Assembly (NCBI GenBank): GCA_027490195.1
Contig: JAIXYN010000021.1
Coordinates: forward strand, 1-64,000
Length of the DNA: 64,000 nucleotides
Reading direction: 5' to 3'
From: Verrucomicrobiaceae bacterium
Lineage (GTDB): Bacteria > Verrucomicrobiota > Verrucomicrobiia > Verrucomicrobiales > Verrucomicrobiaceae
The notes under the pieces were generated by a model. That model worked only from the letters and a program-made list of their open reading frames with translations, searched no databases and had not been told where the DNA came from. The position numbers were made by a program, and so were the translations under genes. Below are positions 43,221 through 52,357 of the stretch, piece after piece (position 1 is the stretch's first letter; every line of letters starts with the position of its first letter).

Positions 43221-43237
43221 GCAAGCCGGAGGCTTGC
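43221..43237. repeat. GCAAGCC-GGA-GGCTTGC hairpin
   Basis: This perfect seven-base-pair stem with a three-base loop lies in the 193-bp spacer between the sulfatase and metK. It is of the same kind as the hairpins near 2824, 2910, 8318, 11044, 12563 and 61045. It has no T tract and no riboswitch-like context was recognised. Confidence 0.6.
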
Positions 43238-43345
43238 TCTACGGTGAAATCCACATTGACGCCCTCGGTTTGGGGAATACTCTCCGGTTTCCCAAGACGC
43301 ATCATCAAATCATGATTCGTCCATATAACCCAAACGACCACTATC

Positions 43346-44566
43346 ATGTCCCGTAGCTACATCTTCTCGTCCGAGTCCGTCGGCGAAGGCCATCCTGACA
43401 AAGTTTGCGACACCATTTCTGACGCCATCCTCGACGCTTGCCTTGCGATCGACCCGAAGAGCCGCGTCGCCTGCGAGACCTTTGCGAAGAGCAACGTCGT
43501 CGTCGTCGGTGGTGAAATCACCATCCCGAAGCTTCAGAACAAGAAGCTCGGCACCACGAAGCCGATCGATGAAGTCATCAACGTCGGCAAGGTCATCCGT
43601 GATGCTGTACGCGGCATTGGCTACACCAATGACGATGATGTGTTCCACGCCGACAAGCTGTTCATCAACAACTACCTCACCATCCAGAGCCCTGACATCG
43701 CGCAGGGTGTGGACGCCGCCGAAGCCGAAGGCAAGAAGCACGGCGAGCAGGGTGCTGGAGACCAGGGCATCATGTTTGGTTTTGCGTGTGACGACACGCC
43801 GGAACTCATGCCTGCGCCGATCATGTATGCTCACCGCCTTGGCCGTGAGCTGACACGCATCCGCAAGGCTGGCAAGCTGGCCAAGTGGCTGCGCCCTGAC
43901 GCGAAGAGCCAGGTGTCCGTGGAATACGTGGACGGCAAGCCTACGCGCATCGTGAACGTCGTCATCTCCACGCAGCATGCTGCGGATGTGAGCCACGCCG
44001 AGATCGAGAAATTCTGCATCGAGCAGGTCATCAAGAAGGTGCTGCCAAAGGAAATGCTCACCAAGGACACCGAGTATCTCATCAATCCGACCGGCAAATT
44101 CGTCGTCGGTGGTCCTCAGGGCGACAGCGGCCTGACCGGACGCAAGATCATTGTGGACAGCTACGGCGGCATGGGCCGTCACGGCGGTGGTGCTTTTTCT
44201 GGCAAAGACCCGTCCAAAGTGGACCGCAGTGCCGCCTACATGGGCCGCTGGGTCGCCAAGAACGTCGTGGCCTCCGGCCTTGCCTCCAAGTGCGAAGTCC
44301 AGTTTGCCTACGCCATCGGTCATCCAGAGCCCGTGAGCGTGCACGTGGACACCTTCGGCACCGGCACCATCGATGACGACAAGATCCTCAACGCTGTCTT
44401 GAAGGTCTTCTCCTTCAAGCCTGCGGACATCGTGAAGCAGCTCAACCTCCTGCGCCCGATCTATTCGAAGAGCACCAACTACGGCCACTTTGGCAAGGTC
44501 GACGATCCGGACCTCACCTGGGAACTCACCAATAAGGCTGAGGCGCTCAAGAAGGCTGCGAAGTAA
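43346..44566 (+). CDS. metK: S-adenosylmethionine synthetase
   Basis: This 406-residue MetK makes S-adenosylmethionine from methionine and ATP. The N-terminus [20 protein letters not shown] has the conserved [25 protein letters not shown] is the ATP/methionine loop. The P-loop-like [20 protein letters not shown] is followed by [20 protein letters not shown], with the catalytic Lys and Asp. [17 protein letters not shown] closes the core. Length and motif order are normal for bacteria. In the window its product also feeds the two methyltransferases of the lipid operon. No SAM riboswitch was recognised upstream; a strong terminator follows. Confidence 0.96.
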   Translation: MSRSYIFSSESVGEGHPDKVCDTISDAILDACLAIDPKSRVACETFAKSNVVVVGGEITIPKLQNKKLGTTKPIDEVINVGKVIRDAVRGIGYTNDDDVFHADKLFINNYLTIQSPDIAQGVDAAEAEGKKHGEQGAGDQGIMFGFACDDTPELMPAPIMYAHRLGRELTRIRKAGKLAKWLRPDAKSQVSVEYVDGKPTRIVNVVISTQHAADVSHAEIEKFCIEQVIKKVLPKEMLTKDTEYLINPTGKFVVGGPQGDSGLTGRKIIVDSYGGMGRHGGGAFSGKDPSKVDRSAAYMGRWVAKNVVASGLASKCEVQFAYAIGHPEPVSVHVDTFGTGTIDDDKILNAVLKVFSFKPADIVKQLNLLRPIYSKSTNYGHFGKVDDPDLTWELTNKAEALKKAAK

Positions 44567-44594
44567 TTCGCCGCGAACATCAAATCATCACGCA

Positions 44595-44624
44595 GCCGCG
44601 CAGGGAAACCTGCGCGGCTTTTTT
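44595..44624 (+). terminator. rho-independent terminator after metK
   Basis: GCCGCGCAGG (44595-44604), loop GAAA, CCTGCGCGGC (44609-44618), then six T residues. This ten-base-pair G+C stem with a tetraloop ends the metK transcript before the galT remnant. Confidence 0.92.
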
Positions 44625-44678
44625 CTGTCAGCTAAGTGGATTGCATGAGTTAGAGAAGGGGGCCAACCTGTTCGTGAA

Positions 44679-45121
44679 ATGTCTGAAATGCGCTTCAATC
44701 CCATCACGCTTGACTGGGTTGTTATGTCCCCGGACCGGGCTCTCAGGCCGGATGATTTTCATCGGCAGGGTGCTGAGCATCCATTGCGACCGGCGCATCG
44801 TGACGACTGCCCGTTCTGCTCAGGCAACGAGGGGCTGAGACAGCGCGTCGGCAGTTCCCTTGAGCATGCGCATTCCCAGATCACAACGGCACCGGTCCTT
44901 TCCCTACAGGTGTGCATGAGACTGCAGGAGGCGCGCCGGACTGCAACATCTCCATTCGTTCCGCGCCTGTGGGAGAGGTATCATCCGGTTGTTTCCACTG
45001 GTATCTTTCCATTGTCTCACGGATCTCCCAGATCGCCGGCTTTGAACTTGGCAGCGGCACCTACATCAACAGCATGCGGCCTGAGCGCTGCGCCGAACTT
45101 CTGCGCGACATTGTGCTCTAG
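44679..45121 (+). pseudogene. galT-family (galactose-1-phosphate uridylyltransferase) remnant
   Basis: From ATG 44679 one reads MSEMRFNPITLDWVVMSPDR then ALRPDDF and, about 15 residues on, CPFCSGNEG. This is the N-terminal zinc-site region of GalT-type enzymes. It then jumps directly to SLEHAHSQITTAPV, which carries the H-x-H-x-Q catalytic motif, without the roughly 100 residues that normally separate them. The matching C-terminal part is in another frame at about 44912-45121: CFHWYLSIVSRISQIAGFEL and GSGTYINSMRPERCAELLR. At least one internal deletion and one frameshift are therefore needed, so no functional enzyme is made. Loss of galactose or nucleotide-sugar salvage here may be recent, since motifs remain sharp. 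Confidence 0.85.
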
Positions 45122-45307
45122 CGGCATGGGTGCGTTTTTGGCGTGGCCCCGCACTCCTAGCAGCGGGTGGTGTGAAATTCACACGCGCCGGAGGGGAAAA
45201 GGAGTGGATTCATGCTGCTTCATGCCGGGCAGGCGCAGCACCGAGCATTCATCTGACTTTTGCCACTTTTTTGAATCCAGAAGAACCGGGCAGACGCAAT
45301 AGGAGGC

Positions 45308-46312
45308 GTGAAAAGCGAGAGCCCTCCCACATTACCGCAGCAAAGAAACCTCATCTGGCAGATCGCCGTGATGATGCGGCAGTGGTTTGACTCAGACTAC
45401 CGCCCGCCGGGCTGGGAGGGGGATGACAAGCTGACGGATGGGATCGACTGGCGCCGTTGCCTGCCATTTATTGTGCTGCATCTGGGCTGCCTGACTGTGC
45501 TTTGGGTCGGATTCAGCTGGGCGGCGCTGGTGGCCGCGCTGATCCTCTATGCGGTCCGCATGTTTGCCATCACGGCCTTTTACCACCGCTATTTTTCGCA
45601 TCGGAGCTTTCGCACTTCGCGCTTGATGCAGTTCGTGTTTGCGGTGTTGGGCAATACCTCCTGCCAGCGCGGGGCTTTGTGGTGGGCCTCGGTGCACCGT
45701 CACCATCATCAGCATTCAGATGAAGTGCCGGACGCGCATTCTCCTCGGGTGCGTGGCTTTATCTGGTCGCACATCGGCTGGCTGACCAGCCCCAAAAACT
45801 TCCCCACGGACTACAGCCGCATTCGGGATCTGTCGCAGTTCCCCGAGCTGGTGTTTCTCAACCGGCATGATCAGATCGTGCCTCTGCTGTATGCTGCGTT
45901 CCTTTGGCTCACGGGCTGGCTGCTGGAACGCTATGCACCTGGGCTCGGGACCAACGGTGGGCAGATTTTTGTGTGGGGCTTCTTCATCAGCACCGTGATT
46001 CTGCTGCACGCGACATTTTTCATCAACTCGCTGGCTCATGTGTTTGGCTCCAAGCGGTTCAAGACCGATGACGACAGCCGTAACAGTCTGCTGCTGGCGC
46101 TGCTGACACTGGGCGAAGGCTGGCACAACAATCACCATCGCTATGCCGGAGCCGCGCGGCAGGGTTTCTTCTGGTGGGAGATTGATGTGTCCTACTACCT
46201 GCTGAAAATGCTTTCCTGGATAGGCATCATATGGGACCTCAAGGCGGTGCCTGCCAGCGTTTATCGTGAGGCGGCGGAGCTCAAACAATCAGCCCAACTT
46301 CCTCGCGCATGA
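45308..46312 (+). CDS. membrane fatty-acid desaturase
   Basis: This 334-residue delta-9-type acyl-lipid/acyl-CoA desaturase has three histidine boxes, HRYFSH (about residue 97), HRHHHQH (about 133) and HNNHHRY (about 275). They hold the di-iron centre between four transmembrane helices. It introduces a cis double bond into a saturated acyl chain, using O2 and reductant. Start is GTG 45308; AGGAGG ends only one base before it, so translation may instead begin at ATG 45371/45374, though the upstream residues fit. It is the first gene of a nine-gene operon and overlaps the FAD oxidoreductase gene by four bases. It would supply the double bond needed by the two downstream cyclopropane-synthase-like methyltransferases. 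Confidence 0.9.
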   Translation: MKSESPPTLPQQRNLIWQIAVMMRQWFDSDYRPPGWEGDDKLTDGIDWRRCLPFIVLHLGCLTVLWVGFSWAALVAALILYAVRMFAITAFYHRYFSHRSFRTSRLMQFVFAVLGNTSCQRGALWWASVHRHHHQHSDEVPDAHSPRVRGFIWSHIGWLTSPKNFPTDYSRIRDLSQFPELVFLNRHDQIVPLLYAAFLWLTGWLLERYAPGLGTNGGQIFVWGFFISTVILLHATFFINSLAHVFGSKRFKTDDDSRNSLLLALLTLGEGWHNNHHRYAGAARQGFFWWEIDVSYYLLKMLSWIGIIWDLKAVPASVYREAAELKQSAQLPRA

Positions 46313-47586
46313 AACGTCCCCGCCTTGCCATCATTGGAACGGGTGTCGCCGGGCTGGGCTGTGCACATTTTCTGCAGAAGCATTTCGATCTGACGATCTT
46401 CGAACAGAACGACTACGCTGGTGGGCACACCAACACTGTGACGGTCAACGAAGCTGGCCGCGAGCTGCCGGTTGATACCGGTTTCATGGTGTTCAATTAC
46501 GTGACGTATCCGCTGCTAAGCCGCTTGTTTAAAGAGCTGGACGTGGCGACGAAGCCGACCTCGATGTCCTTCAGTGTGTCGCATCTGCAAAGCGGCATCG
46601 AATACAATGGCACCTCGCTAAATCATCTTTTTGGGCAGCGCCGCAATCTGATCAGTCCGCGGTTTTGGAAATTCATTCTTCAGATCAACCGCTTCAATGC
46701 CGAGGCCGTGGCAGCGATGAATGAGGCGCGCTTTGCCCGCATGACGCTGCGCGAATACGTTGAGGCACGGGGTTATGGCAATGACTTCCTGAATCTCTAC
46801 ATCATCCCGATGGGGTCCGCTGTGTGGTCCACACCGCCGGAGCTGATGCTGGAGTTTCCCGCGCTCACGCTGATCCACTTCTGGCACAATCATGGATTCC
46901 TCGGGCTGAACACGCAGCATCCGTGGCGTACGGTGACGGATGGGGCGCGTTCGTATGTGAAGAAACTGACTGCGCCATTCAAGGATTGCATCCGTCTGGG
47001 CGCGCCTGTGGTGAAGGTGGAGCGGGATGTGGATGGTGTGAAGGTGTCTCCTCGTGATGGTGGCGCTGAGGTTTTCGACAAAGTTATCTTTGCGAGTCAT
47101 GCGGATCAATCTCTGCGCATGCTGGCGAAACCGACGGATCTCGAAAGCGAGCTGCTGGGTTCTTTTAAATACCAGCCCAATATCGCCACACTGCACACGG
47201 ATGAGAGTTTCATGCCCAAATCGAAAAAGTGCTGGGCGTCGTGGAACTACCGGATCAAGCCAACGGCGGGCGGCGGCATTGAGCCGAGCACGCATTACTG
47301 GATGAACAGCCTGCAGGGGGTGTCTGACAATACGAACTATTTTGTCGCGATCAATGCGGCGGATGAAATCGCCCCGGACAAGGTGCTGAAGCGGATCAAT
47401 TACGAGCATCCGCTCTTTGATCTGGCGGCGATTGATGCGCAGAAGAGACTGCCTGACCTGAACCGGCTTTCCCCTGACCAGAGCACCTATTTCTGCGGCA
47501 GCTACTTCCGTCATGGGTTCCATGAGGATGCGTTTGGCTCGGCGGTGGCCTTGTGTCGTGACCTGCTCGGAAAGGATCCCTGGTGA
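46309..47586 (+). CDS. FAD-dependent amine-oxidase-like protein (COG2907 type)
   Basis: This 425-residue flavoprotein opens RLAIIGTGVAGLGCAHFLQK, a GxGxxG dinucleotide fold, then FEQNDYAGGHTNTV. The middle and C-terminal parts are typical of NAD(P)-binding 'amine oxidase-like' proteins found next to DUF1365 and cyclopropane synthase genes. In some bacteria such proteins are required to modify methylated or cyclopropane acyl chains, for example by desaturation in furan fatty-acid synthesis. Here that role is inferred from context only. It overlaps the desaturase by ATGA at 46309. The next gene starts on the last base of its TGA stop. Confidence 0.88.
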   Translation: MKRPRLAIIGTGVAGLGCAHFLQKHFDLTIFEQNDYAGGHTNTVTVNEAGRELPVDTGFMVFNYVTYPLLSRLFKELDVATKPTSMSFSVSHLQSGIEYNGTSLNHLFGQRRNLISPRFWKFILQINRFNAEAVAAMNEARFARMTLREYVEARGYGNDFLNLYIIPMGSAVWSTPPELMLEFPALTLIHFWHNHGFLGLNTQHPWRTVTDGARSYVKKLTAPFKDCIRLGAPVVKVERDVDGVKVSPRDGGAEVFDKVIFASHADQSLRMLAKPTDLESELLGSFKYQPNIATLHTDESFMPKSKKCWASWNYRIKPTAGGGIEPSTHYWMNSLQGVSDNTNYFVAINAADEIAPDKVLKRINYEHPLFDLAAIDAQKRLPDLNRLSPDQSTYFCGSYFRHGFHEDAFGSAVALCRDLLGKDPW

Positions 47587-48386
47587 TGCCAACCGAATCC
47601 GCCATCTATGAATGTGCGGTGATGCACCACCGGCTGCAGCCGAAGGTGCATCGGTTCAATTACAACGTCTTTTACCTGTGGCTGGATCTTGATGCCATTG
47701 ATGATCTTGCTTCGAAGCTGCGCTGCTTCAGCCGGAATCGTTTTAACTTGTTCTCCTTTTATGATCGTGATCATCTTGATCTGGGTGCTGGGGACGTGAA
47801 GGCGAATATCCTGAAGTATCTGGAGGAGAACGAGGTGAATACGGCGCGCATCGCCAGCATTCGTCTGCTCACTTTTCCAAGGGTGCTTGGCTACATCTTC
47901 AATCCGGTCTGCTTTTACTATGCCTTTGATGCTGCCGGAGAGCCGGTGTGCGCGGTGGCGGAAGTGACGAACACTTTTCATGAGCAGAAGCCGTACCTCT
48001 TGAAGGAGCGTGACCGTGCGCAGCGCTTTCGCCTCATCACGCCGAAGCATTTTTATGTGTCGCCGTTTTTTGCGCTGGATCTGAGTTTTGACTTCAAGCT
48101 GCAGGTGCCGGGCGAGAGATTGGAGATTCACATCGACGACCGGCAGGAGGATGATCGCGTGCTGCTCACCTCGCTTACCGGCAAGCAACGACCGCTAACG
48201 GATGCTGCGCTGCTGCTCTGTGCGGTGAAGTATCCGCTCCTCACGCTGCGCGTCATTTTTCTCATTCACTGGCATGCGCTGAGGCTTTGGCTGAAGCGCA
48301 TTCCTTGGCACCGCAAATCAGCCGATGCCGGGCTGCAGCTCGGAGTCTTGCGTCCTCACGAATCTATCGCCCCCTACAAGCCATGA
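47586..48386 (+). CDS. DUF1365 family protein
   Basis: This 266-residue DUF1365 protein has AIYECAVMHHRLQPKVHRFNY at the N-terminus. LGYIFNPVCFYYAFD and AVAEVTNTFHEQKPYLL are in the middle, followed by FYVSPFFALDLSFDF. The family is found almost always between a COG2907 flavoprotein and a cyclopropane-fatty-acid synthase, as here, but its reaction is not known to me. ATG 47586 uses the last base of the upstream TGA. It ends in an ATGA overlap with the next gene, so the block is tightly coupled. Confidence 0.9.
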   Translation: MPTESAIYECAVMHHRLQPKVHRFNYNVFYLWLDLDAIDDLASKLRCFSRNRFNLFSFYDRDHLDLGAGDVKANILKYLEENEVNTARIASIRLLTFPRVLGYIFNPVCFYYAFDAAGEPVCAVAEVTNTFHEQKPYLLKERDRAQRFRLITPKHFYVSPFFALDLSFDFKLQVPGERLEIHIDDRQEDDRVLLTSLTGKQRPLTDAALLLCAVKYPLLTLRVIFLIHWHALRLWLKRIPWHRKSADAGLQLGVLRPHESIAPYKP

Positions 48387-49663
48387 ACGACACCATCACC
48401 TGCGACACCGAGATCACCGCCTCCACACGTGCCGCGACGAAGCCGGGCTTCTACGAGCGGCTTTTCATGCTTTCGCTCAAACCCTTCGTTCACGGGGGGC
48501 TTCGAATGGTGCATCCCGATGGTCGTGCGCATGTGCTGGGTGAGCATGGGGCCGCAGTCACAGCCGAGATGCGCATTCGCAGTCGTGATTTTTTCAAGCG
48601 TTGCGTCTTGTTTGGTAATGTGGGATTTGGCGAGGCCTACGTCGATGGTGACTGGGAGACTGACGACATCGCGGCAGTGATCGAGTGGTTCATTTTGAAT
48701 CTCTCCAAGACTCAGGGGTCGCGTAGCTCTTCCGGCAAGGTGGCTTTTGTGAATCTGCTGAACTTGGTGAATCGCGTGCAGCACTTGCTGCGGCCCAACA
48801 GCGTGAGCACCAGCCGGCGCAACATCGCCGAGCACTACGATCTGGGGAATGAGTTTTACTCGCTCTGGCTTGACGAGACGATGACCTACTCCGCCGCGCG
48901 CTTTGAGCATCCTGGGCAGCCGCTGGCGGATGCGCAGTCTTCGAAATATGAGGCGCTGTGTCAGAAACTGCAGCTTAAGCCGGGAGACCACGTGCTGGAA
49001 ATTGGCTGTGGCTGGGGCGGCTTTTCCTGCCACGCAGCGAAACATCATGGCTGCCGTGTGACAGCCGTCACGATCTCACAGGAGCAGCACAAGTATGCTA
49101 CTGAGCGCGTGGCGCGTGAAGGGTTGGCAGAACAGGTGGAAATCCGCATGCAGGATTATCGTCACATCACCGGCCAGTTCGACAAGATCGCTTCCATCGA
49201 AATGCTGGAAGCCGTGGGTGACAAGTACCTGGAGACCTACTTTGCCAAGTGCGCTGAGGTTTTGAAGCCCGACGGCCTGCTGGCCTTTCAGATGATCACC
49301 GTAGCAGACTGCCAGCACAAAGATCTGCGCAATGGGGTGGACTGGATTCAAAAGCATATCTTCCCCGGTTCGCTGCTGCTCAGCGTGGGCCGTGTCAATG
49401 AAGCCATCAACCGCACCAGCGAGCTCTTCATGCACGGTTTGGAAGATCTCGGCGCTTCGTATGCCAAAACGCTCAGAGTGTGGTTTGAGCGCTTCAATGC
49501 CAAAGCCATGGAAGTGAAGGCGCTCGGCTTTGACGACCGCTTTGTCCGCAAATGGAACTTCTACCTGCAATACTGCGAGGCTGCTTTTGCCTCGCGGAAC
49601 ATCAGTGTCGTTCAGGCCGTGTATACCCGCCCGAACAACGTGACGCTGCATCGCACTTATTAA
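48383..49663 (+). CDS. cyclopropane-fatty-acid synthase-like methyltransferase
   Basis: This 426-residue SAM-dependent enzyme has an N-terminal lipid-binding part. Then come the signature NIAEHYDLGNEFYSLWLDE, the SAM motif VLEIGCGWGGFSCHAAKHHG, and the C-terminal MLEAVGDKYLETYF, the MIT region and bicarbonate-site segment. CFA synthases add a methylene bridge (or methyl group) across a cis double bond in phospholipid chains. The operon context, after a desaturase and FAD protein, fits. Starts at ATG 48383 inside an ATGA overlap. It is one of two related methyltransferases in this operon. Confidence 0.92.
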   Translation: MNDTITCDTEITASTRAATKPGFYERLFMLSLKPFVHGGLRMVHPDGRAHVLGEHGAAVTAEMRIRSRDFFKRCVLFGNVGFGEAYVDGDWETDDIAAVIEWFILNLSKTQGSRSSSGKVAFVNLLNLVNRVQHLLRPNSVSTSRRNIAEHYDLGNEFYSLWLDETMTYSAARFEHPGQPLADAQSSKYEALCQKLQLKPGDHVLEIGCGWGGFSCHAAKHHGCRVTAVTISQEQHKYATERVAREGLAEQVEIRMQDYRHITGQFDKIASIEMLEAVGDKYLETYFAKCAEVLKPDGLLAFQMITVADCQHKDLRNGVDWIQKHIFPGSLLLSVGRVNEAINRTSELFMHGLEDLGASYAKTLRVWFERFNAKAMEVKALGFDDRFVRKWNFYLQYCEAAFASRNISVVQAVYTRPNNVTLHRTY

Positions 49664-49668
49664 TCATC

Positions 49669-50001
49669 ATGATCTGGTTCCTTCGAATCTTCTTTGTCAT
49701 TGTGCTGGTGTCCATGCTTGGTGTCACGGGCTGGGCTTCGCAGCAGTGCGCATTATGGGCCATCCCGGGTTCAGTGGGAGGTCATCCATGGTTCATTGCT
49801 ACGCTGTTTGACACCTACTGGGCCTTCCTCACCTTCTACTGCTGGGTCGCGTGCAAAGAGCGCACGTGGCTTGGCCGAATCGGCTGGTTGCTGGGTATTC
49901 TGCTGCTCGGCAATATCGCGATGGCGGTGTACATGCTCATCCTGCTTTTCCGTGTGCCATCGAATGCGCGCATGGAAGACATACTCCTGCGCAAAGCATG
50001 A
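49669..50001 (+). CDS. DUF1475-like small membrane protein
   Basis: This 110-residue protein has three predicted transmembrane helices (WFLRIFFVIVLVSMLGVTGW, TYWAFLTFYCWVACKE, WLLGILLLGNIAMAVYMLI). It resembles DUF1475, a family with no known function that recurs near lipid-modification genes. ATG 49669 follows the upstream TAA by five bases and the end overlaps the next gene as ATGA. Likely helps membrane localisation of the neighbouring enzymes, but this is inference. Confidence 0.78.
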   Translation: MIWFLRIFFVIVLVSMLGVTGWASQQCALWAIPGSVGGHPWFIATLFDTYWAFLTFYCWVACKERTWLGRIGWLLGILLLGNIAMAVYMLILLFRVPSNARMEDILLRKA

Positions 50002-50498
50002 CTGAACCCGTCCAGCGTGAATCTCTTTGGCGGCGCTGGGTGGTAAAGCCGGTCGTTGCGCAGCTGGCACAGGGGACGACGCCTGCCAAGATCGCGCAGG
50101 CAATCGCCTTTGGTGTCACGACAGGGGTATTCCCGCTGCTGGGCACCACGACACTGTTGGCGCTGGGGGTGGGCGTTGTTTTGAAGCTGAACCAGCCGGT
50201 GCTGCAGGTGTTTCGTGAGCTGACGTACCCGCTGCATCTGGCCAGCATTCTCCTCTTCATGCGTGCCGGTGAGTCACTCTTCGGTGCCGAACATGTGCCG
50301 CTTTCGATTCCCATGATGATGGAGCGGTTTTTTGCCAGCCCAGGGCAGTTCCTTGCTGAATTCGGCATGATCGGTCTCTACGGTGTCGTCGTGTGGCTGC
50401 TGCTCGCACCGCTGCTCATTGGTGTGGTCTTTTTTGTCAGTAAACCACTCGTCGAGAAACTCGCCAAACACCTTAACTTCTCAAAACATGATGCATGA
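49998..50498 (+). CDS. DUF2062 family membrane protein
   Basis: This 166-residue protein has the DUF2062 entry pattern LAQGTTPAKIAQAIAFGVTTG followed by FPLLGTTTLLALGVGVVL, and three hydrophobic segments in total. DUF2062 domains are seen as additions to glycosyltransferases and as free-standing inner-membrane proteins; their role is unknown. The start ATG 49998 lies in an ATGA overlap with the DUF1475 gene. The end overlaps the first codons of the next gene. Confidence 0.82.
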   Translation: MTEPVQRESLWRRWVVKPVVAQLAQGTTPAKIAQAIAFGVTTGVFPLLGTTTLLALGVGVVLKLNQPVLQVFRELTYPLHLASILLFMRAGESLFGAEHVPLSIPMMMERFFASPGQFLAEFGMIGLYGVVVWLLLAPLLIGVVFFVSKPLVEKLAKHLNFSKHDA

Positions 50499-51279
50499 TT
50501 TCTGGTTCCTGATGGGCATGGGCACGGTGGTGGCATTCCTGCTTTTTGCACTTACCTGGCTGCTTAGTTTGAAGCTGAACAACTTCAGTTTTGTTGATGT
50601 GACGTGGTCTTATGCGCTCGCTGTCATAGCGCCGCTCTACGCGTGGCTGGGGGGCGGATTCACGGAGCGCAAAATTATTGCGGTGACGATGGGAGTCTTG
50701 TGGAGTGTGCGTCTTGGGACGTATCTCTTCATCCGAGTCAAAGGACACCATCCTCACGAAGACGTGCGCTACGTCGTGCTGCGTGAGAAATGGAAGGATG
50801 GACTGGCGAAGAACTTCTTCTTTTTCTTTCAGGCGCAGGCTTTGCTGATCGTGCTGCTGGCGGTGCCCGTGCTGCTGGCGTGTTTGAATCCAGCTCCGGA
50901 GTTGAACCTCATTGAAATTGCAGGGGCCATTGTGTGGCTGATCGGTCTGAGTGGCGAGGCCTTGAGCGATGCGCAGATGAAGAGTTTCAAGGCTGATCCT
51001 GCGAGCAAAGGCAAGGTGTGTCAGGTTGGACTTTGGCGCTACTCGCGGCATCCGAATTACTTCTTTGAGTCCGTCGTTTGGTGGGGATTCTGGCTCTTCG
51101 CCTGCGGCTCACCGTGGGGCTGGACCACTGTGTATGCCCCGGCATTGATCCTGTATTTTCTGCTGCGTGTCACCGGCATCCCGCTCACGGAGGAATGCGC
51201 CGTGAAGAGCAAGGGCGACGCCTACCGCGAGTATCAGCGCACCACGAGCGCCTTTGTGCCTTGGCCGCCGAAAAGTTGA
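50491..51279 (+). CDS. DUF1295 / steroid 5-alpha-reductase-like membrane protein
   Basis: This 262-residue polytopic membrane protein has the family pattern VDVTWSYALAVIAP at the first loop, RLGTYLFIRVKGHHPHEDVR in the middle, and the C-terminal LWRYSRHPNYFFESVVWWGF that holds the probable NADPH/active-site residues (R-H-P-N-Y). The family includes 3-oxo-5-alpha-steroid 4-dehydrogenase-like and phospholipid-methyltransferase-like folds. A reductase role on a modified acyl chain is plausible. Two in-frame ATGs (50488 and 50491) are possible. It overlaps the DUF2062 gene by 8 to 11 bases. Confidence 0.88.
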   Translation: MHDFWFLMGMGTVVAFLLFALTWLLSLKLNNFSFVDVTWSYALAVIAPLYAWLGGGFTERKIIAVTMGVLWSVRLGTYLFIRVKGHHPHEDVRYVVLREKWKDGLAKNFFFFFQAQALLIVLLAVPVLLACLNPAPELNLIEIAGAIVWLIGLSGEALSDAQMKSFKADPASKGKVCQVGLWRYSRHPNYFFESVVWWGFWLFACGSPWGWTTVYAPALILYFLLRVTGIPLTEECAVKSKGDAYREYQRTTSAFVPWPPKS

Positions 51280-51319
51280 ATCCAGTCTGTTTCCAAGATC
51301 GCACAATTCCCCAAACCGC

Positions 51320-52357
51320 ATGAGCACCATCAACGCCATCCTCGCCAAGAATATCCTCCCGGACAGCATGATCCGGATCGGCATCCGCCAGCGGTTGGCG
51401 GAGACGCTGCGGGAGAACAAGCAGCCCACCACCGAAGCCCAGCGCGCCGCTTTGATGCGCTATGTGCAGGATCTCAAGCAGATGCCTGTGGCTATCGCGA
51501 CGGATGAGGCCAACGAGCAGCACTATGAGGTGCCCACGCGCTTCTATCAGCTCGTGCTCGGCAAACATTTGAAATACAGCTCGGGCTTTTGGCCGGATGA
51601 AAAAACCACTTTTGATGAATCCGAAGCGGCGATGTTGCGGCTGACTTGCGAGCGTGCGGAGCTGCAGGATGGACAGCGTATTCTTGAGCTTGGCTGCGGC
51701 TGGGGCTCACTGTCACTGTGGATGGCGGAGCATTATCCGAATGCGCAGATCACCAGCGTTTCCAATTCGCGTACTCAGAAGCTGTTTATCGATGGTGAGG
51801 CGGCGAAGCGAGGGTTGAAAAATCTGACGATCATCACGGCAAACATGATTCACTTCGAAGGTGTTGGTGCGGGCATCTTCGACCGCTGCGTCTCGGTCGA
51901 GATGTTTGAGCACATGAAGAACTACCAGGAGCTGCTGCGCCGGGTCTCCACCTGGCTGAAGCCGCGCGGCAAGCTCTTCGTGCACATTTTCACTCACCGC
52001 GAATACGCTTACCACTACGAGGTGCGTAGCGATGACGACTGGATGGCGAAATACTTCTTCACCGGTGGGCAGATGCCCAGCGATGACCTGCTGCTGTACT
52101 TCCAGGATGATTTAAAAATCGAAGATCATTGGTGCGTCAGCGGCCAGCATTACTCGAAGACAAGTGAGGCCTGGCTGGCGAACATGGACGCGCACAAGGC
52201 CGAGATCCTGCCGCTGTTTGCAGAAACCTATGGCAAAGACCAGGTGACCAAGTGGTGGGTCTGGTGGCGCTTGTTCTTCCTTGCCTGCGCCGAGCTGTGG
52301 GGGTACCGCAGCGGCGAGGAGTGGATTGTTTCACATTATCGCTTCATCAAACCATGA
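51320..52357 (+). CDS. second cyclopropane-synthase-like SAM methyltransferase
   Basis: This 345-residue protein carries a CFA/coclaurine N-methyltransferase-like core: NEQHYEVPTRFYQLVLGKHL, the SAM site ILELGCGWGSLSLWMAEHYP and the VEMFEHMKNYQELLRR block. It lacks the long N-terminal domain of the first CFA-like enzyme. A C-terminal helix is rich in tryptophan (WWVWWRLFFLACAELWGY). It may methylate the acyl chain at a second position or act on another lipid intermediate. It starts at ATG 51320, 40 bp after the DUF1295 stop, and overlaps the next gene by ATGA. Confidence 0.87.
   Translation: MSTINAILAKNILPDSMIRIGIRQRLAETLRENKQPTTEAQRAALMRYVQDLKQMPVAIATDEANEQHYEVPTRFYQLVLGKHLKYSSGFWPDEKTTFDESEAAMLRLTCERAELQDGQRILELGCGWGSLSLWMAEHYPNAQITSVSNSRTQKLFIDGEAAKRGLKNLTIITANMIHFEGVGAGIFDRCVSVEMFEHMKNYQELLRRVSTWLKPRGKLFVHIFTHREYAYHYEVRSDDDWMAKYFFTGGQMPSDDLLLYFQDDLKIEDHWCVSGQHYSKTSEAWLANMDAHKAEILPLFAETYGKDQVTKWWVWWRLFFLACAELWGYRSGEEWIVSHYRFIKP

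Noticed and set aside
43153..43345. SAM riboswitch upstream of metK
   Set aside because: No SAM-box core or pseudoknot was recognised; only the simple GCAAGCC-GGA-GGCTTGC hairpin is present.
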